Below are positions 1-7,554 of a stretch of DNA of 17,013 nucleotides, piece by piece. Each line of letters begins with the position of its first letter. Within the stretch, counting starts at the first letter, position 1. The position numbers were made by a program, and so were the translations under genes. This DNA comes from Rhizobiaceae bacterium (GTDB lineage Bacteria > Pseudomonadota > Alphaproteobacteria > Rhizobiales > Rhizobiaceae), in the NCBI GenBank assembly GCA_028865845.1, contig JAGWJK010000005.1, positions 1 to 17,013 of the forward strand. Reading direction: 5' to 3'. The notes beneath the pieces are model-generated. The model did no database searches. It saw only the letters and a program-made list of their open reading frames with translations, and had not been told where the DNA came from.

Positions 1-173
1 TGCTGATCGGCGTCTCCTTCCACGGATACCCAGCAGGCGCCCCGCATCACCGCGTTGAACTTGATCCCTTCATGTGCCGCGAAAGCGAGCGACCAGTTGC
101 CGCCGGCATTGAGGCCGGCAGAGATGGTGCTGCGTGGCTTGAGCAGCGAGAGCACGTCGGAGAGAGGGTCCAA
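1..173 (-). CDS. AraC-family transcriptional regulator with cupin sensor domain, N-terminal fragment (cut by window edge)
   Basis: The minus strand is open from a TTG at 173 to the window edge, giving 57 codons that begin MDPLSDVLSLLKPRSTISAG and continue with a GGNW...HEGIKFNAVMRGACWVSVEG pattern. This matches the N-terminal cupin segment found in AraC-type regulators that respond to small molecules or reactive species; the DNA-binding C-terminal helix-turn-helix would lie outside the window. An in-frame TAG lies just upstream (about 40 nt) and there is no in-frame ATG or GTG between, so TTG is the most likely start. The gene is divergent from the SDR gene at 286, an arrangement often seen when an AraC regulator controls a neighbouring oxidoreductase. 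Family assignment rests on recognition of the N-terminal pattern only; the regulated target is inference. Confidence 0.72.
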   Translation of the reverse strand, partial: MDPLSDVLSLLKPRSTISAGLNAGGNWSLAFAAHEGIKFNAVMRGACWVSVEGDADQ

Positions 174-285
174 GATAATATTCGTACGATCGAAGAAGAA
201 AGGCGCACTCTAGCGCATGGATCGTTCAAAGCCCAGGGAATATCTCTGACTGAACACATCAGCCGACAAATCCACGAGGCACAAA
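174..285. promoter_or_regulatory. Divergent promoter region between AraC-type regulator and SDR gene
   Basis: This 112-bp gap separates two genes transcribed away from each other, so promoters for both must lie here or inside the starts. It contains TTCG-tacgat-CGAA at about 181-194, an imperfect palindrome carrying overlapping CGTACG and CGATCG. I could not assign a convincing -35/-10 pair. A GAGG ribosome binding site for the SDR gene sits at about 275-278. Regulation by the AraC-type protein is inferred from position. Confidence 0.4.
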
Positions 286-1251
286 ATGACCAATAAACAA
301 ATTCCCATCGGCTCCGGTTTCGGGGCGGACACGACGGCCGACGACGTCCTTCAGGGTCGTGACCTGACAGGAAAGGTCGCCATCGTCACCGGAGGCCATT
401 CCGGTCTCGGGCTGGAAACGACGCGCGCGCTTGCGCGGGCCGGCGCGCAGGTCGTTGTTGCAGCGCGGCACCCTTCTTCCGCTCATGCGGCATTGGCGGA
501 CTTGCCGGGCGCAGAAATCGGGGAACTCGATCTCGGAAACCTCGACAGCGTCAGAGCATTTGCCGAGCACTTCCTCGCGACCGGCCGCCACATCGATATA
601 CTCATCAACAATGCCGGCATCATGGCCTGCCCCGAGACACGCATCGGCGCCGGTTGGGAAGCCCAGTTCGCGACCAACCATCTCGGCCACTACGCGCTGG
701 TCAATCTGCTCTGGCCCGCCCTCGTCGGAGGCGCCCGCGTCGTCGCCGTCTCGTCGGCCGGACACCATGCATCCGGGATTCGCTGGGAAGATGTCCAATT
801 CCACAAGGGCTACGACAAATGGCTGGCCTATGCGCAATCCAAGACAGCCAATGCCCTGTTCGCCTTACAGCTCGATATGCTTGGTCGCGATGTCGGCGTG
901 CGGGCTTTCTCACTGCATCCAGGCAAGATCTTCACGCCGCTCCAGCGTCATCTGACCCGGGACGAGATGATTGCCGCCGGCTGGCTCGACGCAGATGGGA
1001 ATCCCGCCGATCCGACCTTCAAGACGCCACAGCAGGGTGCGGCGACCCAGGTATGGGCGGCGACCTCGTCTCAATTGAATGGTTTCGGTGGCGTTTACTG
1101 CGAGGATTGCGATATCGCCCCGCTCGACATCGGCGCACAACCGTCTTTCGTCGGCGTGCGAGGCCATGCCGTCGATCCCGAGCAAGCCGCCCGGCTCTGG
1201 CGACTATCCGCAGAACTGACCGGTATCGATGCGCTGACGGCAAATACCTGA
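286..1251 (+). CDS. SDR-family NAD(P)-dependent oxidoreductase
   Basis: A 321-residue short-chain dehydrogenase/reductase. Visible family motifs in order: cofactor-binding TGGHSGLG at residues 35-42, NNAG at 108-111, the catalytic Ser in VAVSSAG at 156-157, and the YAQSK catalytic Tyr182/Lys186. The 30-residue N-terminal extension before the Rossmann fold and the long C-terminal part resemble the retinol-dehydrogenase/WWOX-like subgroup that rhizobia carry as paralogues; the substrate cannot be read from sequence. ATG at 286 is preceded by GAGG at suitable spacing. It is divergent from an AraC-type regulator, which is its probable controller. No operon partner follows: the next gene downstream is a tRNA on the other strand. 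Cytosolic, no signal peptide. Confidence 0.9.
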   Translation: MTNKQIPIGSGFGADTTADDVLQGRDLTGKVAIVTGGHSGLGLETTRALARAGAQVVVAARHPSSAHAALADLPGAEIGELDLGNLDSVRAFAEHFLATGRHIDILINNAGIMACPETRIGAGWEAQFATNHLGHYALVNLLWPALVGGARVVAVSSAGHHASGIRWEDVQFHKGYDKWLAYAQSKTANALFALQLDMLGRDVGVRAFSLHPGKIFTPLQRHLTRDEMIAAGWLDADGNPADPTFKTPQQGAATQVWAATSSQLNGFGGVYCEDCDIAPLDIGAQPSFVGVRGHAVDPEQAARLWRLSAELTGIDALTANT

Positions 1252-1416
1252 ACGAGGCCGGCAATGGTTTGCACGCTCTTTGGCGTAAAATCCGCCGATG
1301 GCGAAATCATGCGCCGTGATCCGCCACATATGAAACTGGGGCAGAGAACCCTGCAAACCACCGGCAACCTGTTCGGCGCGAGGTTGTCACCTTTGGGGTC
1401 AGACAAAAAAGAAAAA

Positions 1417-1506
1417 TGGCGGACAAGGTGGGATTCGAACCCACGGTACGCTTTCACGTACACACGCGTTCCAGGCGTGCGCCTTAAACCACTCGGCCAC
1501 CTGTCC
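1417..1506 (-). tRNA. tRNA-Ser (anticodon GGA)
   Basis: On the minus strand the sequence starts GGACAGGTGGCCGAGTGG and ends with GGTTCGAATCCCACC, CTTGTCC, discriminator G and an encoded CCA. The acceptor arms GGACAGG and CTTGTCC pair over 7 positions (one G-U). The anticodon loop reads CTGGAAC, so the anticodon is GGA, decoding UCC/UCU serine codons. The extra-long variable arm (around GTACGTGAAAGCGTAC) is the class II feature expected for serine tRNA. Downstream on the same strand is a T-rich stretch (complement of 1405-1416) that could help termination, but without a strong hairpin. No integrase or att duplication accompanies it. Confidence 0.97.
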
Positions 1507-1554
1507 TTTGGCGTTTCGCAACCGTTCAGGAGGCAAATCGTCGGAACGGCGCGA

Positions 1555-1582
1555 TATATACCGATGAATTTCCTGGGATCAA
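1555..1582 (-). promoter_or_regulatory. Probable sigma-70-type promoter of tRNA-Ser
   Basis: On the minus strand TTGATC (complement of 1577-1582) is followed after 16 nt by TATATA (complement of 1555-1560). A G+C-rich discriminator (TCGCGCCG) follows, as is common for stable-RNA promoters under stringent control. The predicted start would be near 1548, about 40 nt before the mature tRNA 5' end at 1506. Spacing and position fit; not experimentally supported. Confidence 0.5.
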
Positions 1583-1585
1583 CCC

Positions 1586-1600
1586 AAATCTGACAGATTT
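1586..1600. repeat. 15-bp perfect palindrome AAATCTG-A-CAGATTT
   Basis: A 7-bp inverted repeat with a 1-nt centre lies directly upstream of the tRNA-Ser -35 element and about 140 bp before the downstream membrane protein gene. It has the shape of a dimeric repressor operator or a small cruciform, but no matching second copy was noticed in the window. Function unknown. Confidence 0.45.
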
Positions 1601-1739
1601 TTGACTTCCCGGCAAAAAACTCACCGGCTGTTCTCCATTGCGCTTCTTTCCTGCCGCCCCTATCAATGAAAGCGGATGGGCGTTGATGGGACCCGGTCGC
1701 GTGCTTACGGCCGGTGGTGATGAGTATCCGGAGGGGTTA

Positions 1740-2057
1740 ATGCGTTTTCTGTTGCGGTTTGCCAGCCTGGTCGCGCTCGTCGTCGCGGTCATTGCTGGAA
1801 CCATCGATTCTATTCAATCGGTGGCTGCGTCCGCCGTCGTGCTGACCCCGATGGGAGATGCCTGGAAGGATGTGAGCCCGGGCTCGCTTGCCGGCCTGCA
1901 GTCGATGATCTCCTACTATGTGCATCCGCGCATCTACGACCTCGTGGTGCAATGGCTGCTGTTCCAGCCTGCCTTCGCGGTCTTCCTGGTGATCTCGCTG
2001 CTCTTGTGGATGATCGCCTACAAGAAGCCGCCCGTTGCCGGCCGGTTCAGTGTCTGA
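1740..2057 (+). CDS. Small membrane protein of unknown function
   Basis: A 105-residue protein. I chose ATG at 1740 because GGAGGGG lies at 1730-1736 right before it; a longer in-frame reading from 1638 would add an unconvincing 34-residue extension without a good ribosome binding site. Residues about 4-25 (FLLRFASLVALVVAVIAGTI) form a hydrophobic segment, and a second runs from about 75 to 97 ending in LLLWMIAYKK, with positive residues after it. The roughly 50 residues between them (contains TPMGDAW, LQSMISYYVHP) would be periplasmic if both ends are inside. It resembles proteins annotated only as hypothetical in other Rhizobiaceae (from memory, not searched). Neighbours (tRNA, transporter operon) give no functional hint; it appears monocistronic. 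Confidence 0.8.
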   Translation: MRFLLRFASLVALVVAVIAGTIDSIQSVAASAVVLTPMGDAWKDVSPGSLAGLQSMISYYVHPRIYDLVVQWLLFQPAFAVFLVISLLLWMIAYKKPPVAGRFSV

Positions 2058-2270
2058 GGGCAGTCGTAGAAAGCGGTGAACCGGGTGCGTTATCGCATGC
2101 CTGACGCCGTATGAAGCGGAGCGCCGGAGTGGAATTTTGCCGATCCGGAGGATCGTCTTCCGCACGGTTCAGGGACGAATTGAGGTCGTCGCGCGAGCGC
2201 GCGGAATGATCATCTGAATGGCCTGTTTGGCCCTTGTTTGGCTAAGAAAATTGCAGTTCGAACGCAAAAA

Positions 2271-2358
2271 TGTACAAAAAACATCCGGTTTGGATCGGTT
2301 TTTGGCAATTCCCACAAATCTTTACCAACTGAAAAATTTCTCGTGAATTTTTTGTACA
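2271..2358. repeat. Spaced perfect inverted repeat TGTACAAAAAA / TTTTTTGTACA
   Basis: The left arm lies at 2271-2281 and the right arm at 2348-2358, 11 of 11 bases complementary, separated by 66 nt. Each outer end is itself the palindrome TGTACA. Such paired sites in an AT-rich promoter region can be twin operators for DNA looping, or a long-loop RNA stem. They lie 115-200 bp upstream of the BMP-family gene. Which protein binds them is not deducible. Confidence 0.55.
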
Positions 2359-2382
2359 GCCATGCAAGGATGCGCCTTAGCT

Positions 2383-2400
2383 TGGCCTCGGGGGAGGCCA
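2383..2400 (+). promoter_or_regulatory. GC hairpin in the leader of the BMP-family gene
   Basis: TGGCCTC and GAGGCCA form a perfect 7-bp stem with a GGGG loop. There is no T-run after it, so it is not a standard intrinsic terminator. It lies 73 nt before the start codon in what is probably untranslated leader, where it could stabilise the mRNA or act in regulation. It does not resemble a purine riboswitch core. Confidence 0.4.
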
Positions 2401-2473
2401 GCGGTTCCGCAGACATGCCCATCATAAGGGCTTGCGGGAGGACCCAACAAGATAGCAACAACAGGGCTGCACA

Positions 2474-3469
2474 ATGAAAAAATCCCTTCTGACCCTTTTT
2501 GCCTTGGCTGCCATGTCGGCAACGGCGCTTGCTGCCGACATCAAGCCGGCAATCGTTTATGGCACCGGCGGCAAGTTCGACAAGTCCTTCAACGAAGCGG
2601 CCTATAACGGCGCCGAAAGGTTCAAGAAGGAAACCGGCATCGCCTATCGCGACTTCGAGCCGACCGGCGACACCCAGGGCGAACAGGCTCTGCGCAACTT
2701 CGCCAGCAAGGGTTTCAACCCGGTCATCGCTGTTTCCTTCGCCTGGACGTCCGCTCTCCAGAAGGTTGCTGCCGAATATCCGAAGACTGAGTTCGTGCTG
2801 ATCGACGACAGCCTCGACCTGCCGAACGTCCGCTCGGTCAAGTTCAAGGAAAACGAAGGCTCGTACCTCGCCGGCGTCATGGCCGCCATGGCTTCGAAGT
2901 CGGGCAAGATCGGTTTCGTGGGCGGCATGGACATTCCGCTGATCCGCAAGTTCGAATGTGGTTATGAGCAGGGCGCCCGCGCCACCAATCCGAAGATCGA
3001 AGTCTTCCAGAACATGACCGGCACTACCGGCGCAGCCTGGAACGACCCGGTTCGCGGCGGCGAGCTCACCAAGAACCAGATCGACCAGGGCGCTGACGTC
3101 GTTTACGCCGCTGCCGGCGCGACCGGTCTCGGCGTGCTGCAGACGGCTGCCGACAACAAGAAGCTTTCGGTCGGCGTCGACTCGAACCAGAACTACCTGC
3201 ATCCGGGCTCGGTCCTGACGTCAGTCGTCAAGCGCGTCGACCTCGCCGTCTACAACGCCTTCAGCGATGCCAAGAACGGCAAGTTCACCGCCGGCACGTC
3301 GGAACTCGGCCTCAAGGAGCAGGGCGTCGCCGCTGCCATGGACGACAACAACAAGCCGCTCGTGACCCCGGAAATGAAGGCTGCTGTCGACAAGGCAACC
3401 GCCGACATCATCTCCGGCGCGATCAAGGTCCACGACTACACGACCGACAACGCCTGCCCGAAGAGCTGA
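2474..3469 (+). CDS. BMP-family ABC transporter substrate-binding protein (nucleosides)
   Basis: A 331-residue periplasmic binding protein of the BMP/PnrA/Med family. Residues 1-20 form a signal peptide (MKKSLLTLFALAAMSATALA) with an ALA|AD type I cleavage site; there is no lipobox Cys. The mature start IKPAIVYGTGGKFDKSFNEA is the classical family N-terminus, with the GxxDKSFN pattern that in characterised members contacts the purine or pyrimidine nucleoside; TGTTGAAWNDP and the GVDSNQNYLHPG segment near the C-terminus are also family-typical. ATG at 2474 has only a modest AGGG upstream. It is the first gene of the transporter operon and is followed by a strong intrinsic terminator. Downstream cdd, punA, deoC and deoA support nucleosides as ligand; the exact preference is inference. 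Confidence 0.93.
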   Translation: MKKSLLTLFALAAMSATALAADIKPAIVYGTGGKFDKSFNEAAYNGAERFKKETGIAYRDFEPTGDTQGEQALRNFASKGFNPVIAVSFAWTSALQKVAAEYPKTEFVLIDDSLDLPNVRSVKFKENEGSYLAGVMAAMASKSGKIGFVGGMDIPLIRKFECGYEQGARATNPKIEVFQNMTGTTGAAWNDPVRGGELTKNQIDQGADVVYAAAGATGLGVLQTAADNKKLSVGVDSNQNYLHPGSVLTSVVKRVDLAVYNAFSDAKNGKFTAGTSELGLKEQGVAAAMDDNNKPLVTPEMKAAVDKATADIISGAIKVHDYTTDNACPKS

Positions 3470-3480
3470 TAATGAAATAG

Positions 3481-3520
3481 GGGCGTATGGCAGCATCAAA
3501 GCGCCATACGCCCTTTTCTT
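3481..3520 (+). terminator. Intrinsic terminator/attenuator between binding-protein and ATPase genes
   Basis: GGGCGTATGGC (3481-3491) and GCCATACGCCC (3503-3513) form a perfect 11-bp stem with an 11-nt loop, followed by TTTTCTT. It lies 12 nt after the binding-protein stop and 31 nt before the ATPase start. Read-through would lower expression of the membrane components relative to the binding protein, a known arrangement for ABC importers. Confidence 0.9.
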
Positions 3521-3550
3521 ATCCGGAAGTCTGGTTTCTGGAGCTGCGTA

Positions 3551-5062
<1,512 letters not shown>

Positions 5063-5069
5063 GGCCTTG

Positions 5070-6173
5070 ATGAGCACTGCTTCCGTTTCGCTCCCCGGTT
5101 GGATCACCTATGGTCTGATTCCGATCTTGAACCTGATCATCGCCTTCGTGATCTCCGGCCTTGTGGTCTGGCTGATCGGCGAAAGCCCTATCGATGCGCT
5201 GGTGCTGCTGCTGCAGGGTGCGCTCGGCAATGGCGAGGGTATCGGCTTCACATTGTTTTACGCCACGAGCTTCATCTTCACCGGCCTGTCGGTCGCCGTC
5301 GCCATCCATGCCGGCCTGTTCAACATCGGCTCTGAAGGCCAGGCCTATGTCGGCGGTCTCGGTGCTGCCCTGGTTGCGCTGGCGCTCGACAATTATGTGC
5401 CCTGGTATGTGACGATGCCGTTTGCCGTCATCGGCGCCGCGATTTTCGGCGCCGCCTGGGCCTTCATTCCCGCCTGGCTTCAGGCCAAGCGCGGCAGTCA
5501 CGTCGTCATCACCACGATCATGTTCAACTTCATCGCCTCGGCGATGATGAACTTCATCCTTGTGCATGTGCTGATCGTGCCGGGCAAGATGGCGCCGGAA
5601 ACCCGCACCTTCCTTCCCGGCGGACAATTGCCGAAACTCGATTGGCTGATGGCCATGTTCGGCTCGACGATCGGTGCTGCACCGCTCAATGTTTCGTTTC
5701 TGATCGCGCTCGTCATGTGCTTCCTCGTCTGGCTACTGGTCTGGCGCACCAAGCTCGGCTACGAAATGCGCACGCTCGGCCTCAGCCCGACGGCTGCCGT
5801 CTATGCTGGCATTCCCTATGCCCGCACGGTCATCATCGCCATGCTGATCTCCGGCGGTCTCGCCGGTATGATGTCGCTCAATCCGGTGATGGGCGCTTCG
5901 GCACGCCTGCAGGTCGAGTTCGTGCTCGGTGCCGGCTTCGTCGGCATCGCCGTGTCGCTGATGGGTCGAAACCATCCGGTCGGCATCGTTCTCGCCGCGA
6001 TCCTGTTTGGCATTCTCTACCAGGGCGGCGATGCGCTGTCCTTCGACATGCCCGATATCACCCGCGACATGATCGTGGTCATCCAGGGTCTCGTCATCCT
6101 GTTTGCCGGCGCGCTCGAATACATGTTCCGCCCGGCGCTGGTGCGTCTCTATCAGAAAATCGCCAGAGCGTGA
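5070..6173 (+). CDS. Nucleoside ABC transporter permease 1
   Basis: A 367-residue, very hydrophobic protein of the BPD_transp_2 permease family that partners BMP-type binding proteins. It has many membrane segments, beginning with LIPILNLIIAFVISGLVVWL. The family-typical loop FNIGSEGQAYVGGLGAAL near residues 78-95 is present, as is the EMRTLGLSPTAAVYAGIPYAR stretch that resembles the ATPase-contacting (EAA-like) region. ATG at 5070 is chosen because GAGG at 5061-5064 precedes it at normal spacing; an upstream in-frame TTG at 5052 would overlap the ATPase gene and lacks such a site. It lies 7 nt after the ATPase stop and 10 nt before the second permease, so it is translated from the same transcript. 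Confidence 0.92.
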   Translation: MSTASVSLPGWITYGLIPILNLIIAFVISGLVVWLIGESPIDALVLLLQGALGNGEGIGFTLFYATSFIFTGLSVAVAIHAGLFNIGSEGQAYVGGLGAALVALALDNYVPWYVTMPFAVIGAAIFGAAWAFIPAWLQAKRGSHVVITTIMFNFIASAMMNFILVHVLIVPGKMAPETRTFLPGGQLPKLDWLMAMFGSTIGAAPLNVSFLIALVMCFLVWLLVWRTKLGYEMRTLGLSPTAAVYAGIPYARTVIIAMLISGGLAGMMSLNPVMGASARLQVEFVLGAGFVGIAVSLMGRNHPVGIVLAAILFGILYQGGDALSFDMPDITRDMIVVIQGLVILFAGALEYMFRPALVRLYQKIARA

Positions 6174-6183
6174 GGACCGGACA

Positions 6184-7158
6184 ATGATGGATTATTACGA
6201 TCTTCTCATCAGCATTCTCGGCTCGACGATCCGTCTGTCGATCCCGTTGATCTTTACGGCGCTCGCCGGCCTGTTTTCCGAACGCGCCGGTATTTTCGAC
6301 ATCGGCCTCGAAGGCAAGATGCTCGCCTCCGCCTTCGCCTCGGCCTGCGTCGCCTATGTCACCGGCTCGGCCTGGGCGGGCCTCGGCGCCGGCATCGTCA
6401 TTTCGGTTCTGTTCGGCCTGATCCATGGCTTTGCCTCGATCACCAATCGCGGCAACCAGATCGTCTCCGGCGTCGCCATCAACTTCCTGACGGCGGGCCT
6501 CACGATCGTGCTTGGAAATTCCTGGTTCGGGCAGGGCGGCCGCACGCCCACGCTTCCGGCAGAAGCACGGTTTGGCGCAATCATCTTGCCCGGCGCCGAT
6601 GCCATTCGCTCCGTGCCGATCATCGGGCCGCTTTATGCGAACGTCATTTCCGGCAACAACATCCTGACCTACCTTGCCTTCGTCGCCGTACCGATCAGCT
6701 GGTGGATTCTCTACCGTACCCGCTTCGGTCTGCGTCTGCGCGCCGTCGGTGAAAATCCGGGTGCCGTCGATACTGCCGGTATTTCCGTTGAATGGCTGCG
6801 CTATCGCTCGCTCATGGTGGCGGGCATTCTCTGCGGCTTCTCCGGCACCTATCTCGCCATCGCCCAGTCAGCCGCCTTCATCAACAACATGTCGGCGGGC
6901 AAGGGCTATATCGCGCTGGCGGCGTTGATCTTCGCCAAGTGGAAGCCGGTGCCGGTGATGTTCACCTGTCTGCTCTTCGGTTTCCTTGATGCCTTCGCCA
7001 ATTTCATGCAGGGCAAGAGCGTGCCCGGCATCGGCGAAGTACCGGTACAGATTTTCCAGGCGTTGCCCTATATTCTGACCTGCATTCTGCTCGCAGGCTT
7101 CATCGGCGTCGCCAAGCCACCAAAGGCGGGTGGCGTGCCCTACACCAAGGAGCGCTAG
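6184..7158 (+). CDS. Nucleoside ABC transporter permease 2
   Basis: A 324-residue integral membrane permease of the same BPD_transp_2 family, expected to form a heterodimer with permease 1. It shows the equivalent motif FDIGLEGKMLASAFAS around residues 38-53 and the cytoplasmic RLRAVGENPGAVDTAGI segment that should contact the ATPase. ATG at 6184 follows AGGA at about 6173-6176; the adjacent ATG at 6187 is possible but spaced less well. A longer in-frame reading from 6103 would overlap permease 1 with non-membrane, basic sequence and was rejected. The stop is 3 nt before cdd, which ties transport to catabolism. Confidence 0.92.
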   Translation: MMDYYDLLISILGSTIRLSIPLIFTALAGLFSERAGIFDIGLEGKMLASAFASACVAYVTGSAWAGLGAGIVISVLFGLIHGFASITNRGNQIVSGVAINFLTAGLTIVLGNSWFGQGGRTPTLPAEARFGAIILPGADAIRSVPIIGPLYANVISGNNILTYLAFVAVPISWWILYRTRFGLRLRAVGENPGAVDTAGISVEWLRYRSLMVAGILCGFSGTYLAIAQSAAFINNMSAGKGYIALAALIFAKWKPVPVMFTCLLFGFLDAFANFMQGKSVPGIGEVPVQIFQALPYILTCILLAGFIGVAKPPKAGGVPYTKER

Positions 7159-7161
7159 ACC

Positions 7162-7554
7162 ATGTCGCATGATTTGTTCGAGGCCGCGCGCGGCGCGATG
7201 GCCTTTGCCCATGCACCCTATTCGAAATTTCCCGTCGGCGCGGCGATCCGTGCCGAGGACGGGAAGATCTATGCCGGCGCTAACATCGAAAACCTGTCCT
7301 TCCCGCAGGGCTGGTGCGCCGAGCCGACCGCGATCAGCCACATGATCATGGGCGGCGCCAAGAAAATCGTCGAAATGGCCGTCATCGCCGAAAAGCTGCC
7401 GCTCTGCCCGCCCTGCGGCGGCTGCCGGCAGAAGATCGCCGAATTTGCCAGCAAGGACACGCGGATCTATCTTTGCGACGAAACCGGCGTGAAGAAGACG
7501 ATGACCATGGACGAGATGCTGCCCTTCAGCTTCGAAACCGAGATACTGGGATGA
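7162..7554 (+). CDS. cdd: Cytidine deaminase (zinc-dependent, small tetrameric type)
   Basis: A 130-residue enzyme that hydrolyses cytidine and deoxycytidine to uridine and deoxyuridine plus ammonia. Length fits the short homotetrameric class. Zinc ligands are Cys52, Cys85 and Cys88 (motifs CAE at 52-54 and PCGGCRQ at 84-90), with Glu54 as proton shuttle; NIEN at 41-44 is the usual ribose-binding stretch. Where characterised tetrameric enzymes have CAERTA, this one reads CAEPTA, so the Arg that balances the charge of three zinc thiolates is replaced by Pro55. AAGGAG at 7146-7151 precedes ATG at 7162. The last four bases overlap punA (ATGA), suggesting translational coupling. Its product, (deoxy)uridine, feeds DeoA and, via uracil, Upp. 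Confidence 0.94.
   Translation: MSHDLFEAARGAMAFAHAPYSKFPVGAAIRAEDGKIYAGANIENLSFPQGWCAEPTAISHMIMGGAKKIVEMAVIAEKLPLCPPCGGCRQKIAEFASKDTRIYLCDETGVKKTMTMDEMLPFSFETEILG

Larger units (their letters stand above)
2058..2473 (+). promoter_or_regulatory. 416-bp leader and promoter region of the nucleoside transport operon
   Basis: No convincing gene is present here. The stretch contains an 8-bp inverted repeat overlapping the previous stop (CCGGTTCA 2042-2049 / TGAACCGG 2077-2084), a GC-rich CGCGC/GCGCG hairpin near 2190-2203, an AT-rich segment from about 2240 to 2360, a near-palindrome centred on GTTCGAAC (2251-2267), a widely spaced TGTACA-containing inverted repeat, and a perfect GC hairpin at 2383-2400. 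A sigma-54-like TGGCCC-N5-TTGGC-type element is at 2228-2242, with the invariant GG and GC at the right distance but two mismatches to consensus. The size and structure suggest regulated transcription; the regulator is not encoded in the window. Confidence 0.6.

Noticed and set aside
654..1319. Plus-strand frame of 221 codons overlapping the SDR gene
   Set aside because: Arg-rich shadow of the SDR gene in another frame; the SDR carries all catalytic motifs.
1252..1416. Gene or RNA between SDR and tRNA
   Set aside because: No start with ribosome binding site and no strong structure; treated as plain intergenic sequence.
1417..1506. tRNA-Ser as an integration site of a mobile element
   Set aside because: No integrase, no repeated tRNA 3' end and no change in gene style nearby.
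1264..1593. 109-codon plus-strand frame across the tRNA
   Set aside because: It reads through tRNA-Ser in antisense (the ...[10 protein letters not shown] peptide is a typical translated-tRNA artefact).
2058..2473. Purine riboswitch controlling the transporter
   Set aside because: The long leader and hairpins prompted a check, but no three-way-junction core or conserved loop sequences were recognisable.
2210..3202. 330-codon open frame on the minus strand
   Set aside because: Antisense to the BMP-family gene and its leader; composition typical of a shadow frame.
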